Positions 12,868 through 22,784 of a DNA stretch of 64,000 bases are shown here, in pieces (position 1 is the stretch's first letter; each line of letters opens with the position of its first letter). The stretch is from Dactylis glomerata (Eukaryota > Streptophyta > Magnoliopsida > Poales > Poaceae). Below the pieces are notes generated by a model. The model saw only the letters and a program-made list of their open reading frames with translations, did not search any database and had not been told where the DNA came from. The stretch is taken from NCBI GenBank assembly GCA_007115705.1, contig QXEO01000411.1:5929702-5993701 (forward strand), read 5' to 3'. The translations under genes were made by a program, and so were the position numbers.

Positions 12868-13586
12868 GGGTGTGTTCGGTTCGGGAACGAAGTGGAATGG
12901 AATGTCATGGTTCCGTTCTAGAGGAATGGAATGGTTCCGTTTCTGTGTTCAGTTGGGACAAAAAATAGAATGGAACGGTTCTATCAGGTGTTCGGTTGAG
13001 ACTAGAAAATAGAATAGAAACGGTTCTTAAATCTTGCTTAACACTGGCAAATTATGATTTTATTCCTCAAAATCGAAATTAGGCTCCCTGCCGGCGACCC
13101 GAGTGGCGGCATGGTCTCCCTGCCGGCGACCCGAGTGGCGGCATGCCCGCTCCCTGCCGGCGACCCGACTGGCGGCATGCCGCCTTGCTCCCTGCTGCCG
13201 ACCCTAGTGCCGGCATGCCGCCTTGCTTGCTCCCGCCGCCGCCGCGCGAGCTCCCGCCGCCGCCGCCGCCGCGCGAGCTCCCGCCGCCGCCGCCGCCACG
13301 CGAGCTCCCAGCCGCCCCCGCGCGAGCTCCCGCTGCAGATGGGTGGGCTCCGCCGCCGCGGGCGTGCTCCCAGCCGCCGTCGCCGATTTCAGTTAGCCGC
13401 TAATCGCGAGTGGAACGTGCAGATTCCACCGATTTGGTGGAACGAGTGCGTTCTGCATCTAGCGAGAATATTCCCTTTTCTGGAACCACTTCGTTCCATT
13501 CCATTTTCTAACCGAACACGAGAACGAGTACGAGGTGCGGAACGGTTCCATTACATTCCACTTGGTGACACCAACCGAACACACCC
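12868..13586. mobile_element. PIF/Harbinger Tourist-like element, 719 bp
   Basis: Terminal inverted repeats GGGTGTGTTCGGTT (12868 on) and AACCGAACACACCC (ending 13586) are perfect. The flanks are TAA at 12865-12867 and TAA at 13587-13589, the 3-bp duplication typical of PIF/Harbinger. Sub-terminal sequence is rich in GGAATGGAACG-type repeats. The middle is a GC-rich block (13084-13345) unlike the ends. No transposase is present, so it is non-autonomous. Confidence 0.85.
13084..13345. repeat. GC-rich minisatellite-like block inside the Tourist-like element
   Basis: Four near copies of a unit built on CTCCCTGCCGGCGACCCGAG-TGGCGGCATG start near 13084, 13115, 13150 and 13188. They are followed by four or five copies of GCGCGAGCTCCCGCCGCCGC up to about 13345. 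It looks like a captured GC-rich segment later expanded by slippage. Confidence 0.7.
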
Positions 13587-13746
13587 TAAATCTTCTTATA
13601 TCACATCACATGGTTGTGAGGTCTTTAGAGGGACTGTTGAAGAGTGCCATGGGTGGCATATACGCCCGACAAACCTAATAAATACTAGTCAAGCAACTAA
13701 GTACTTGGTCCTTGGCGACTGCAAAAGTACGAGTCCAGGGAGGAAC
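13587..13746 (-). mobile_element. Remnant of E between the Tourist-like element and D
   Basis: About 160 bases with no recognisable coding content, continuing E past the Tourist-like element. The junction with D lies near 13747, where homology to the integrase region of A (at about 55316) begins abruptly. Confidence 0.4.
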
Positions 13747-14898
13747 GACGTCTGCCAGCGTGTCAAGGCCGAGCACCAAAGACCTGCGGGTCTGCTGCAA
13801 CCCCTAAGGTTGCCCATGTGGAAATGGGAAGAAGTTGGTATGGATTTCATCACTGGCATGCCGAGGTCAAGCAGGGGACATGACTCTATTTGGGTCGTTG
13901 TTGATCGCCTAACCAAAGTCGCGCACTTTATTCCGGTCAGGACCACCCACAATGGTAGAGAACTCGCCGATCTTTATATCTCCAGGATTGTGATTCTGCA
14001 TGGAGTACCCAAGACCATCGTATCCGATCGTGGTACCCAATTCACTTCTCATTTTTGGGCAAAGCTCCATGAAGCCTTAGGGACCAAGCTTTCGTTTAGC
14101 ACAGCCTATCATTCGCAAACTGGAGGTCAAACCGAGAGGGTCAACAAGATTCTTGAAGATATTCTTCGTGCCTGCGTCCTATCATATGGAGCTAAATGGG
14201 AGGACTGCTTGCCATTCGCCGAATTCTCCTACAACAATGGCTACCAAGCTAGTCTTCAAATGGCCCCCTTCGAAGCCCTATATGGCTGTAAATGCCGGAC
14301 CCCTCTCAATTGGTCAGAAACTGGAGAAAGCCAAGTATTCGGTCCTGATATCATCAAGGAAGCCGAGGAGCAAGTGCAACTAATCCGAAACCATTTGAAG
14401 GCTGCTCCATCTAGACAGAAGAGTTATGCGGATTCTCGACGAAGACCCCTTACCTTCCAAGTAGGAGATTTTGTCTATCTCCGGGTGACTCCACTCAAAG
14501 GTATGCAGTGTTTCCATGAGAAGGGAAAACTTGCACCCCGCAACATCGGCCCATACAAAATACTTGAGTGTCGAGGAGAATTGTCCTACAAGCTAGATCT
14601 ACCTCCGAAGTTGTCCGAGTTTCACGACGTCTTCCACGTCTCCCAGCTACGCAAGTGTCTCCGAGCCCCTAACCAACCCGAGACCTTCAAGGAAGTTGAT
14701 CAGGATACCATTGACCTCAACCACGACTTGACCTACCGCGAGAGACCAATCCGTATTCTGGAAAAAGATGTCTGTCTCACCCGTAGATGAAAAATCAACA
14801 TGTACAAGGTTCAGTGGAGTAACCATACCGAAGATGAGGCCACGTGGGAACGTGAAGATTATCTTCAGCGAGAGTTTCCCGAGTTACTCAACGCTTAG
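13747..14898 (+). pseudogene. Ty3/Gypsy chromovirus integrase-chromodomain fragment (element D)
   Basis: Homologous to the integrase end of element A's pol. It begins inside the zinc-binding domain (only the second CxxC cysteine is left). The catalytic core is complete: D in MDFITGMP, D in VSDRGTQF and E in QTERVNK, with exactly 35 residues between the last two. A GPY-like segment and the FHDVFHVSQLRKC motif follow. A TGA at 14788-14790 cuts the chromodomain; in the same frame after it come YKVQWSNHTEDEATW and PELLNA, ending TAG 14896-14898. An open frame begins upstream at 13054, but that part lies in the Tourist-like element and E, so the 578-codon frame is a chance fusion. The 5' LTR, gag, protease and RT are missing. 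Confidence 0.88.
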
Positions 14899-14925
14899 CT
14901 ACGGAATCTCGGGATGAGATTCTTT

Positions 14926-14939
14926 TAAGGGGGGGAGGT
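14926..14939 (+). other. Polypurine tract of D
   Basis: TAAGGGGGGGAGGT follows GATGAGATTCTTT and directly precedes the LTR start TGTAACAGCCC at 14941. Confidence 0.8.
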
Positions 14940-16331
14940 CTGTAACAGCCCACTTTTTGTAATGCATTTTAAGTCCCAGTAATACCTTATTTAGGGGAAA
15001 CTAAAACTTTTTATTAAGATATTGTGTGTGTGTCTGCATGATCTCATGTGCTTTGGTGTGGTTCTATAAAATCTTTTGATTCAAAATTCTCTTCTGGAAT
15101 TCTTGCAAGTGTGAATTATGATGTGTGTTGGTTTGCAAAGTATTCAGATGCCATTCAAAAACCTAGAAGGAATAAATCTAGATCTTGCTTGCTTGTTTGC
15201 ACTATCATTTCATGTGCATGTGTGTGTGTCACTTAAATTCTTTTTCTTTTCAAATTCACTTGAGCATGCTGCATGAATGCATGGAGATGTGCCATGATTT
15301 CATGCTATTGCTAAACCTAGTGAAATAGAGTCTTAGCACCAACAATCTTTTTCTTTCTTTTATTTAAACTTTATTTTTGGACCCTATATTGGAAAATAGG
15401 AACTCATTCAAAACCCTATTTCCACTCGGCCAAAAATCTTGAAACTTGGTGGATGCCTATTTGAAAACACTTCTGAAAAATTCACCACCACCCTTGGATC
15501 AAAACTTTGCACTTTTCAAAATTCAAATGAAATTTGGCCGAATTCACCAAAACCTTCTTCTTTTCTTTTCTTTCCTCCCTTTTCTTTGCAAACTCGACCA
15601 AGACACACCCTAGCCGGCCATCGTTTCTCCCTCTCTCATATTCTCTTTGTCTTATGCGCTTGGACACAAAAGAAGGGGGGAGCCCGAGGCAATCTTTGCC
15701 AAGATCACACTCTCCCCCTCTTTCTCACTCCAGCCCCCTCCAACCCCCAACCAGCGTTGAGCAGCCACCCAAGAGAGAACCAGGACCCCACCTGCAAGAC
15801 ACTCACCTCCCCTACCTCACCACTCCTCTATCCCGAAGCCCGAGGCCACCCAGCGCACGCCCGTGCCGACCAGGGCGCAGGAGTCAAGCCCGCCCCTGCT
15901 ACCACGCCACCCGGGCCCCATAGCCACCGTCGTCGACGCCCAATGGTTGGCTGCCGCCCACGCTGCCCGTTGGCCGCTCTCCAGCCTGCGCTCTGACCCC
16001 TCCCATGCATGCTCTGGACGCCGAGAGCGGCATAGCCGTTCCGAAACGTGCACGCACCTTTTTCCCGCGCACTGCACGTCACCCTGCACGGTATCGAAGC
16101 CCCAGCAACGCGCCACCCTCGCCCAGCACGCTCGACCACCTGATCCTCCCGGCCGTGACATGAAATCCGTGCACGTCGACTGAACCCATGCATCTACCTG
16201 TTGGCACAGCACGCGCCCGAGCTCCACGACCACACCACTGGACTGAGACCACAATGCCATCCCCAGCACGCCGCCCAAACCCCCCAATCGTTTCCGTCGA
16301 AGTGCACCCTAGACCACGCCCATCGCGAGCA

Positions 16332-16338
16332 GATAAAA
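16332..16338 (+). promoter_or_regulatory. Candidate TATA box of LTR D
   Basis: GATAAAA in GAGCAGATAAAACCCCGC lies at the place where A's LTRs have TATAAAACCC and B's have TATATAAAG. It is a weaker match and inferred mainly by position. Confidence 0.35.
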
Positions 16339-17881
16339 CCCCGCACTCCCTCTCCTCGCCCTCTCTGCTCATCATTTGCACCTCTCCGCACTCCCCTCTC
16401 CTCTGCAAGCTCACACACCGACAGCCACCTTCTCCCTCACCGTGCCTAGCCCTAGCGAGCTCGCCGGAGAACCACCGAAGCGGAGGAGGAAAAGGGGAAG
16501 GTTGCCGTCACCTGCGACGCCGCTGGCCTCTCTCCTCCCTCTCTCTGGTTTCCTAGACTCCCTGCGGTGCTAACGCTATACCTTTCCAGGGCCAAGACTG
16601 GTGGTAGCCGACGCCATCGCCGACCTCGCCGGAGCGTCTAGAGGTGAAGGAGGAAGCCTAGGACCACGCCGCTTCGACGTTCACCTCTCCAACGACATCG
16701 CCGAACTCTTCCGACGCACCGCAGCCGAACGCCACCGCCAGATCGATGCCAACCGCCCTAGGTGAGCCCCGATAACCCCCAGCCAAACCCTAGCCTCGCC
16801 GACATCCTGTTCTTCTGTCGCGGAGACGACGATCGAGCGCGGTCGATCTCCACTTGATCGGTCGGCCGAGATCGGCGCGTACCGATTCGGTCGTCCGGGG
16901 CCGCTGACAGCCGGGCCCCGCTAGCAGGCCATTTGAAATCGCCCTCCCGCACGTCGCCCGCAGATCTGGGCCGGATCCGCGCTGTTTCGGCCCGTTCTGA
17001 GCAGATCTGGCCCGTGCGATATTTTTTTAGAAAATGCTCTGATGATTTTGCTTGCTTTGTGAACTTTGAAATTCCATAGAATTTGATCTATGCATGCAAA
17101 TGAAGTGATTCAAATTTCCTTGAGTAGCTTAAGTCATTAGCTTTCAGATGGCATAGGTCCATGATTTTAGGATCACTGTAGAGTAAATGATAAATAGTGG
17201 TGTGATATTGGCCTATTTTCTTACTTAATTGCAATTCTTGAGTTTGGTATGTTAAAAAATGAGTGAAACCAATTTTCAGTGATAGCTTATCATGATACTT
17301 TGCTTGACTCACTAGTTTTGCTATATTAGGACTTAGATTCTTGGAGTAGTAATTGAAATGGCATTGTGTGTAATTAATCTTAGGAAAATCACCACTTGCA
17401 GTAGGAATGGAATTTTGTGATGAATCGAACTTTGTTGGATCATGTTCTGGAAGGGCTTTCCAAAGCACTTTACCTCATATTTTTCTGATATTCAGAGAAT
17501 ATCTGAGGATTATTTTGGTGCTCTATTGCTATTTTCCTATAGTTTAATCCATAGGAAATTACCCACAGCTTGTTTTTCAGTAAATCCAACTTTGTCAGGT
17601 TCTTAAGATTGTTGTCAACCTGCAAGTATGATAAGTGTGCTGTTTGATTCATTGAGTACCTGCATGCTTGAATTGGTTGCTAAGTTGTTGTGATCTCATC
17701 AAATAAGAAACCCTAGTTTCTAATAGGGATAAATTGCTAATTAAGAACCTTTAAAATCTTGTTTTGTTTCTAAACTTGTTTGCTTCTGATACTCTTTGAT
17801 GATATGGTGTGGAGTGCTGCAATGTTGGTGACTTGTGTATGCTTGTGTAATTATTGTGCGTTGTTATTTTTCCAACGATAG

Positions 17882-17959
17882 AAGCGAACGAGGAGTGTAC
17901 CGAAGAAGGTGAAGTGTACGAGTATCAAGATGAGGAGGACCAGCGACAAGCCAACCAAG
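17882..17959 (+). other. Putative LTR exon 2 (LTR D)
   Basis: 78 nt bounded by ...TTTTTCCAACGATAG and the GC donor GCAAGCC. It encodes an acidic segment including ANEECTEEGEVYEYQDEEDQ. The first intron from the donor at 16762 would be 1120 nt. A 1-base deletion relative to A (in CATCTAACTTG) lies just after the donor, in what would be intron, so the exon frame is unharmed. Confidence 0.5.
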
Positions 17960-19109
17960 GCAAGCCATCTAACTTGATGCATATCTGAACTCCTATTTAC
18001 ACATTTGCATGTCTCCTTCTGTTTTACTAAAGTGCATGGATTTATATTGCTATAGTTCTTGTAGCAATTATTTGTTGACTCAGGCTCCGCGAGTCAAATT
18101 GTTATCATCCATCAAGATGACCCCCTTGATTACCTATTCCATTACCCCTGAATTAGTGGCTTGTTGATTAGCAACAAAACCTTTGATAAACCTTCTAGTG
18201 GAGCTAAAACTCTAGGAATGGGAACACTCAAAGCAAGTTTATAAAATGTTTCCGAAAACCTTGGGGTAGTACCTACCCCACTGAAGTGATTTCGAAAATG
18301 GTTTTGATCAAAATAGAGGACAAGGAGATGGTGGTTTTTATATGACATTGGTGATCACTAGGCGTTCGCTCAGAACAATTAACCCGTGCAACCACATTAC
18401 CCCGGTATGGGACGGGGCTTAATTCGAAGTTTATCTGCCTTAGTGCGGGGAGCCTCGCACTATATAAGGGTTTGTAGGACCCTGGAATCTGGGTTGTCGC
18501 AAGTGGTGGGCAACAGTGTAGCAGGCCCACCAATAGGCTACCCGTCCAGAAGACACTTGGGTTTCTCCCGCCGTGGCACTGGAACTACGCTCGGCAGAGG
18601 TAGACGGCCAGGGTTTGCCGGGGATGTATACTCCACAAGGTAGGCACCCATATTAAGGTGGATAGATGGAAGGCTATGATCGATTATCCGAACCCCGCAT
18701 ACTTGCATATGACGGTCTGTGGTGGTATCCCGGCGGATTTATCGGATGGTGTGGGTAAGTGTGCAACCTCTGCAGAGTGTAAATCTATTCGAATAGCCGA
18801 GTCCTCGGTCATGGATGGTTGGGACGACTGTTGCCTAGCCCAATGTCGGTTTTGCTTTCAAAAGTTGATTTCGGAAAAATGGAGAAAGGTGCCAGACGGA
18901 GTACTCGGAGGGTACTGCCGTGGCACAGATTTGGTTCGGAGTACTTGCAGGGTACTGCCGAAGGATGGGAAGTGGTCATGTGTGATTGCCCGGAATTAAT
19001 AAGGATGGTGGTCATGTTTGATTGACCACCGGCTCTTCTCTTGGAAATGAGTTCCTCCTTTTCTAGAGCTTTTACTAAAGATTCTTTACAAAAACTCTTC
19101 TTTAATAAG

Positions 19110-19201
19110 GATATAGAGATGTCGTATGACATGTTATATCAACAAGAGAAACTATGATATAGAGATGTCGTATGACATGCTATATCGACACGAGAAACTA
19201 T
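19110..19201 (+). repeat. Tandem 46-bp duplication of the conserved LTR hairpin
   Basis: Units 19110-19155 and 19156-19201 each contain GATATAG...CTATATC (TTATATC in the first) around ATGTC-GTAT-GACAT. A and S LTRs have only one copy. Confidence 0.8.
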
Positions 19202-19285
19202 AAATAGGATTAAGCACTAGCCTCAAACCAACTTTCCTTGCTATAGCCAAATAGCATGCAACTTGTTCCCTCTTAGGTGGTTTGC

Positions 19286-19308
19286 GAGTACAATTCCAAA
19301 ATGTACTC
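19286..19308 (+). repeat. Conserved GAGTACA/TGTACTC hairpin
   Basis: GAGTACA 19286-19292 pairs with TGTACTC 19302-19308. It is followed by the block CACGGCTTTGTCCCTGGCTA, shared with A, S and (nearly) B. Confidence 0.55.
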
Positions 19309-19340
19309 ACGGCTTTGTCCCTGGCTATTAACTTGGCCAG

Positions 19341-19399
19341 ATTATGGAGATGACTACGATGATGATGGTGAGGAGTTAGACGACGCTGGTGCGAACTAG
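19341..19399 (+). other. Putative LTR exon 3 (LTR D)
   Basis: 59 nt after the acceptor CTATTAACTTGGCCAG. Joined to exon 2 (one base carried over) it reads DYGDDYDDDGEELDDAGAN and stops at TAG 19397-19399. Confidence 0.5.
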
Positions 19400-19666
19400 G
19401 ATCCGTCTCCCGGTCAGTCGCCTGTAGGGTAGAGGCATGACCCGGGCTACCGACGCTACTTGTGTTTTCGCTGCTATGTTTAGTGAACTTGCCCTGCGAG
19501 GCATTTGAATTCGGCCAAGTGGCCATGTAAGACTAAACGACTTATTTATGTAATGGATGATGTACTCTGTAATGCCAACTCTGTTATGTGGATTCATGAC
19601 GGTCTTCCTGGGATCATGAATTGTATGCATAACGGGAATTCCGGGTGGTAAACCGGGGTCCCCACA

Positions 19667-21152
19667 TATGAATCTATGTTGATACTTCTTACTGCTTAAC
19701 ATAGTGCCCAACTCAGTTAAACTACAGGCTCAACATCGACTATGGGCGGCGCACTCCGACTCCTCTGCCGGCAACTTGCTTGTACTTGTGGAAAAGGTGC
19801 GAGAACCCACTTTATTTGGAGGAGGACATACCAAATTTCATCAAGAAACCAATCCTGATATTTCCCCTTCTGCACTGCAGCTCCTGCTGCGAGGCCGCCT
19901 GTCGTGGTCTTATCACCTGTAAGTTATAAGATTATTCCCTTCTCATATTACAAGCTAAGACCTGAATATCTTTTGTTTGGTTGTAGTATAAATGTTCCTT
20001 CCATGTTGTTTGTAAAGCTGTGTTCTCCTTTGTAGTATCCAACTGGTAATTGTGTAGTCAAATCTTACCCGCTTCTTCTTCTTGGGAGTATCGTGCACAT
20101 TTTCTTGCCATACATTCTTAACTTTAGGTTTTTAGTCAGATAACGCTTTGACCTGCAAGAGAGATTTAGCTTACTTGCTCTGCTCCTTCTTTTGCTCTGT
20201 TCCCAAGCATGGACCAGGATGGTAGGTTCCTCACGTCTGCTTCAAGATGATCTGAACAGCGGCAAGCGACAAGCGACGGCATATGCGTGCAAGCTGAACA
20301 ATGAAAATCATCAAGCGACGATGCTCGACCCAGACCAGAAGCGCAGTCTCACAGCCCGCGGCAGAGGTAAGGCCCATAGGCAGTGACCACAGTGCAGCCT
20401 TGGCCTTCATCTTTGGGCGAGCCCTCTCGTCGCGTAGAGCTGAGCAGCACCGTCCATCAATCCATGGCGTGCCTATCCTACACCGGCGCCATCATGCTAA
20501 GGTTTGGCGGTGCAGATTGATCAAATATCGAATTGTTTACCAATGTAAGCATCGCTCTCTTTGGCTGCATCTCTCTCCCCAACCTCCCCTGCCCCGACCC
20601 ACTCATCCCCTCTAGTGCCGGCATCCCCTGTGCACACCTCAACCGCTGACCTGCCACCGGCATCCTCCCATCCTGGCATTACCGTCCAAGCATCAGTAGG
20701 ATCCTCTCACTCTGCTCCCATGGCGGCCGACGGCATTTGCAGCAGGCCCACGCATGAGAGAGCAGAGGGACCTTACTGCAAATCCTGGGTCTTCTACTCC
20801 GGCCTCGGGAGACTTGGAATAGGATAGTTGAGGGGAAGGGGCTCGGTTCGATATGGGATTTCCTTGATCGCTCTCGGCGAACGTAGATGATAGGGAGAGA
20901 TCGAATTGGGGATCAGGGGACAGGGAGAGGGCGAGCGTGTGGTTTTTCCGAGATTTTTTTCTCAGCGGGGATCAAGGGAGATGGCAAACGTTCGGTTTCG
21001 CAGACATACCGACGGTTTTCTTGACGTACGAAGCGAACTTTTCGACGGACAAAATTTAATCTGGTTTTTTTACGTACCACATTTTTTAAACCATCATGTC
21101 CTCTAGCAATCTTATTAATAGAGACTAAGAGCATAGCATTAATCACAATGAC
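19667..21152. other. Unassigned stretch, possible Helitron with exon-like fragments
   Basis: No retroelement domain is visible. 19880-20040 has an exon/intron look (CACCTGTAAGTT ... TTTGTAG). 20560-20830 is C-rich with short proline-rich frames. Near 21126 the minus strand reads TCTCTATTAATAAGATTGCT, which resembles some Helitron 5' ends, but the preceding base is G rather than A and I find no hairpin-plus-CTRR end on the other side. I cannot name a gene here. Confidence 0.25.
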
Positions 21153-21252
21153 ATGAAGTTAAAATAAGAGCATACTAGATCTAGTCGCGCATACTCAGCA
21201 AGGTCACGCTAGAGATACCCTTTAGCATGATATTTTATTTATCCCTAGTGAG

Positions 21253-21531
21253 TGTAGAACTGCATGCTCTAGCCAATGCGACCAAAAGACCGATCTGATA
21301 GAAGAGACTAGGCAATACATTTATACTTCAACACTCCCCTCACGTGTGGCTTCCTCAGGCCTAAACGTGGACCAAAAGTGGGCTGCAATATCTTTGTTTA
21401 ATATTGCGCCAGCCGGGTCTTGAACTCAAGACCTCTTGGCTCTGATACCATGTAGAACTGCATGCTCTAGTCAATGCGACCAAAAGACCGATCTGATAGA
21501 AGAGACTAGGCAATACATTTATACTTCAACA
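21253..21531 (-). mobile_element. TRIM (miniature LTR retrotransposon), 279 bp
   Basis: Two 81-bp direct repeats (21253-21333 and 21451-21531), starting TGTAGAACTGCATGCTC and ending TATACTTCAACA, differ at one base that I can see. They enclose 117 bp. Read on the minus strand, the first LTR is followed at once by TGGTATCAGAGCCAAGAG (21450-21433), complementary to the 3' end of plant initiator tRNA-Met. A purine-rich tract (AGGGGAG) abuts the second. The flanks are GTGAG at 21248-21252 and 21532-21536. It has no coding capacity. Confidence 0.93.
21439..21450 (-). other. Primer-binding site of the TRIM
   Basis: TGGTATCAGAGC on the minus strand, adjacent to the LTR end, matches initiator tRNA-Met. 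Confidence 0.9.
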
Positions 21532-21999
21532 GTGAGGCAATAAAGTAAGGTAAACACCCAAGTGACACCCAAGGACTGTCCTCCCCACACGCTCTCATAA
21601 ATATGCTTGATCAAAATAAGTAAACAAGAACGGGGTACATAATATGCATCTACTCATACACCAAATTAAAGAACAATTGCAATCTCATATATCAACTCAT
21701 AGAAAGATCCACCACAAAAGTGATACAAAGATGACCATAATCATGTTATGCAGCTCATATGGCGCTAAGACGATGAAGAACAAGAGAGAGATACAATAGC
21801 TACTGCCACAAACCTGTAGTCCAGAGGTGGACTACTCCCTCTTCATCATGGTGACGAAGGTAGAGTCATCGGAGGGGATGGAGATCAGACCGGCAGCGCC
21901 CCGCTGGAGTTTCCCCCTGCGAGCTTCGATATCCCAGGCTCCTGTTTCATGTTTCTGTGTTTCAGCGGCGCTCCCTTTCGCTACCCACAGGGGCACCCT

Positions 22000-22007
22000 T
22001 TATATAG
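22000..22007 (-). promoter_or_regulatory. Candidate TATA box of LTR G
   Basis: TATATAAA on the minus strand in CCTATATAAAGGGTGCCCC, about 405 bases from the LTR start. Confidence 0.45.
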
Positions 22008-22412
22008 GAAGCTTTAGGTCAAGACAAATCCATCGAGATGAAGATTGACAGCATCGGAGCAACGAGGGGGGAACGGGCTAGCCCCATGCGGCCAAGGAAT
22101 CTGGCCGCATGGGCCATGCTCGTTTGGCCCTCGTGGCTCCCCTATTGCACTTCGTTCTCTCCAAAGTCTTTTTCCGTGGAAAAACTGGCTCCAACAAAGT
22201 TTCAGTTAATTTGGACTCCGTTTGGGTCCCTGAAAATTAAAATTGAAAAAGAGGTTTTTTGGTTTTCCCGGGTTAATCCAATAAAATTGGGGAACATGTG
22301 AATTATTCCCAATAATCATCAAAAAGCATGAATATAACCAATATATGATGCAAATAAGGTGGAATATCAAGTGGTAAAGTGCAAAGATTATGTATGCATT
22401 TTACATGCATCA

Positions 22413-22784
22413 ATGACCCAATGCTTCGGTTCTGGGACAGGCGTAGTCTCCTGTGCTTCCTTCCAATCCGCCATGAATTCTGCCAAAGCCTGAGACTTGA
22501 TCGGTGCGAGGCTTGTAGTCGATGTCGAAGGCGGCAAGTTCTATACCCCACTTTGCAACGCGTCCTGTCGCGTCAATGTTGTTTATGATGTCCTTCAGTG
22601 GAGCCTTGCTCACAACTATGATCTTATGTCATAGAAGTAGTGCCGTAGCTTGCATGAATCTAGGAACACTCTGTATGCCAACTTCTAGTAGTGCGGGTAG
22701 CGCAGCTTGGATTCCATCACGACCTCACTGACATAGTAGACTGGTCTCTGTACGCCGTACTCCTGTGCTTCTTCCTTGCGCTCT
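22413..22784 (-). pseudogene. RNase H region of old Ty3/Gypsy element F, part 2
   Basis: Minus-strand fragments read VQRPVYYVSEVV then, after stops and shifts, SKAPLKDIINNIDATGRVAK and ELAAFDIDYKPRT, followed by a shifted PVPEPKHW. This is the RNase H and connection region typical of Tat/Retand-type (RIRE2-like) pol. It is the continuation of the RT at 60977-61650: element A sits between them with the duplication GCTCT. Frameshifts and stops show an old, dead copy. LTR G cuts it at 22412. Confidence 0.8.
22780..22784. repeat. Target duplication GCTCT, left copy (element A)
   Basis: GCTCT immediately precedes A's 5' LTR and recurs at 60972-60976 immediately after its 3' LTR. Confidence 0.92.

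Larger units (their letters stand above)
1373..13746 (-). mobile_element. Broken LTR retrotransposon E (S family), interrupted
   Basis: A minus-strand LTR element. Its 3' LTR is in two pieces (1373-1579 and 7224-11082) separated by a solo LTR. A purine tract (minus strand) sits at 11083-11100, followed by an internal region to about 13746 that holds a Tourist-like insertion. The 5' LTR and primer site are missing; the body stops where plus-strand element D begins. No gag, protease, RT or integrase frame is seen, so it looks non-autonomous as well as broken. The last ~40 bases of its LTR's conserved block and beyond were lost at the CACTA boundary. Confidence 0.65.
14941..19666 (+). mobile_element. 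3' LTR of element D (Tekay type), 4.7 kb
   Basis: Starts TGTAACAGCCCACTTTTTG right after the polypurine tract and ends GGGGTCCCCACA at 19666. Its order of parts matches A's LTRs: an AT-rich 5' part, a GC-rich leader (about 15650-16760), donor CCCTAG/GTGAGC with GT at 16762-16763, an AT-rich intron-like stretch, exon 2, then the conserved 3' blocks. Plus-strand frames in 15439-16556 reflect GC-rich composition and resemble no known protein. The 5' partner LTR is absent, so no duplication can be checked. Confidence 0.88.
21153..22412 (-). mobile_element. LTR G (minus orientation), about 1 kb plus a TRIM insertion
   Basis: On the minus strand it starts TGATGCATGTAAAATGCATA at 22412, exactly where the coding frame of F's RNase H region breaks off. 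It has a TATATAAAGGG box (plus 21997-22007) about 405 bases in and GC-rich sequence after it. The left end is uncertain: ATGAC occurs at 21148-21152 and at 22413-22417, but F's coding frame does not resume on the left, so the duplication may be accidental. Without the TRIM the LTR is about 0.98 kb. No internal region is present. Confidence 0.5.

Noticed and set aside
13084..13345. Possible CRISPR-like array
   Set aside because: Units are adjacent without unique spacers, in a eukaryotic transposon.
13054..13740. N-terminal part of the 578-codon frame as a real protein domain
   Set aside because: It lies in the Tourist-like element and E remnant; relatives of the integrase have no such extension, and the junctions coincide with insertion borders.
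21148..22417. ATGAC at both sides as a proven target duplication of LTR G
   Set aside because: F's coding frame continues on the right but not on the left, and the left border would need ATGAAG rather than TGAAG, so the match may be chance.
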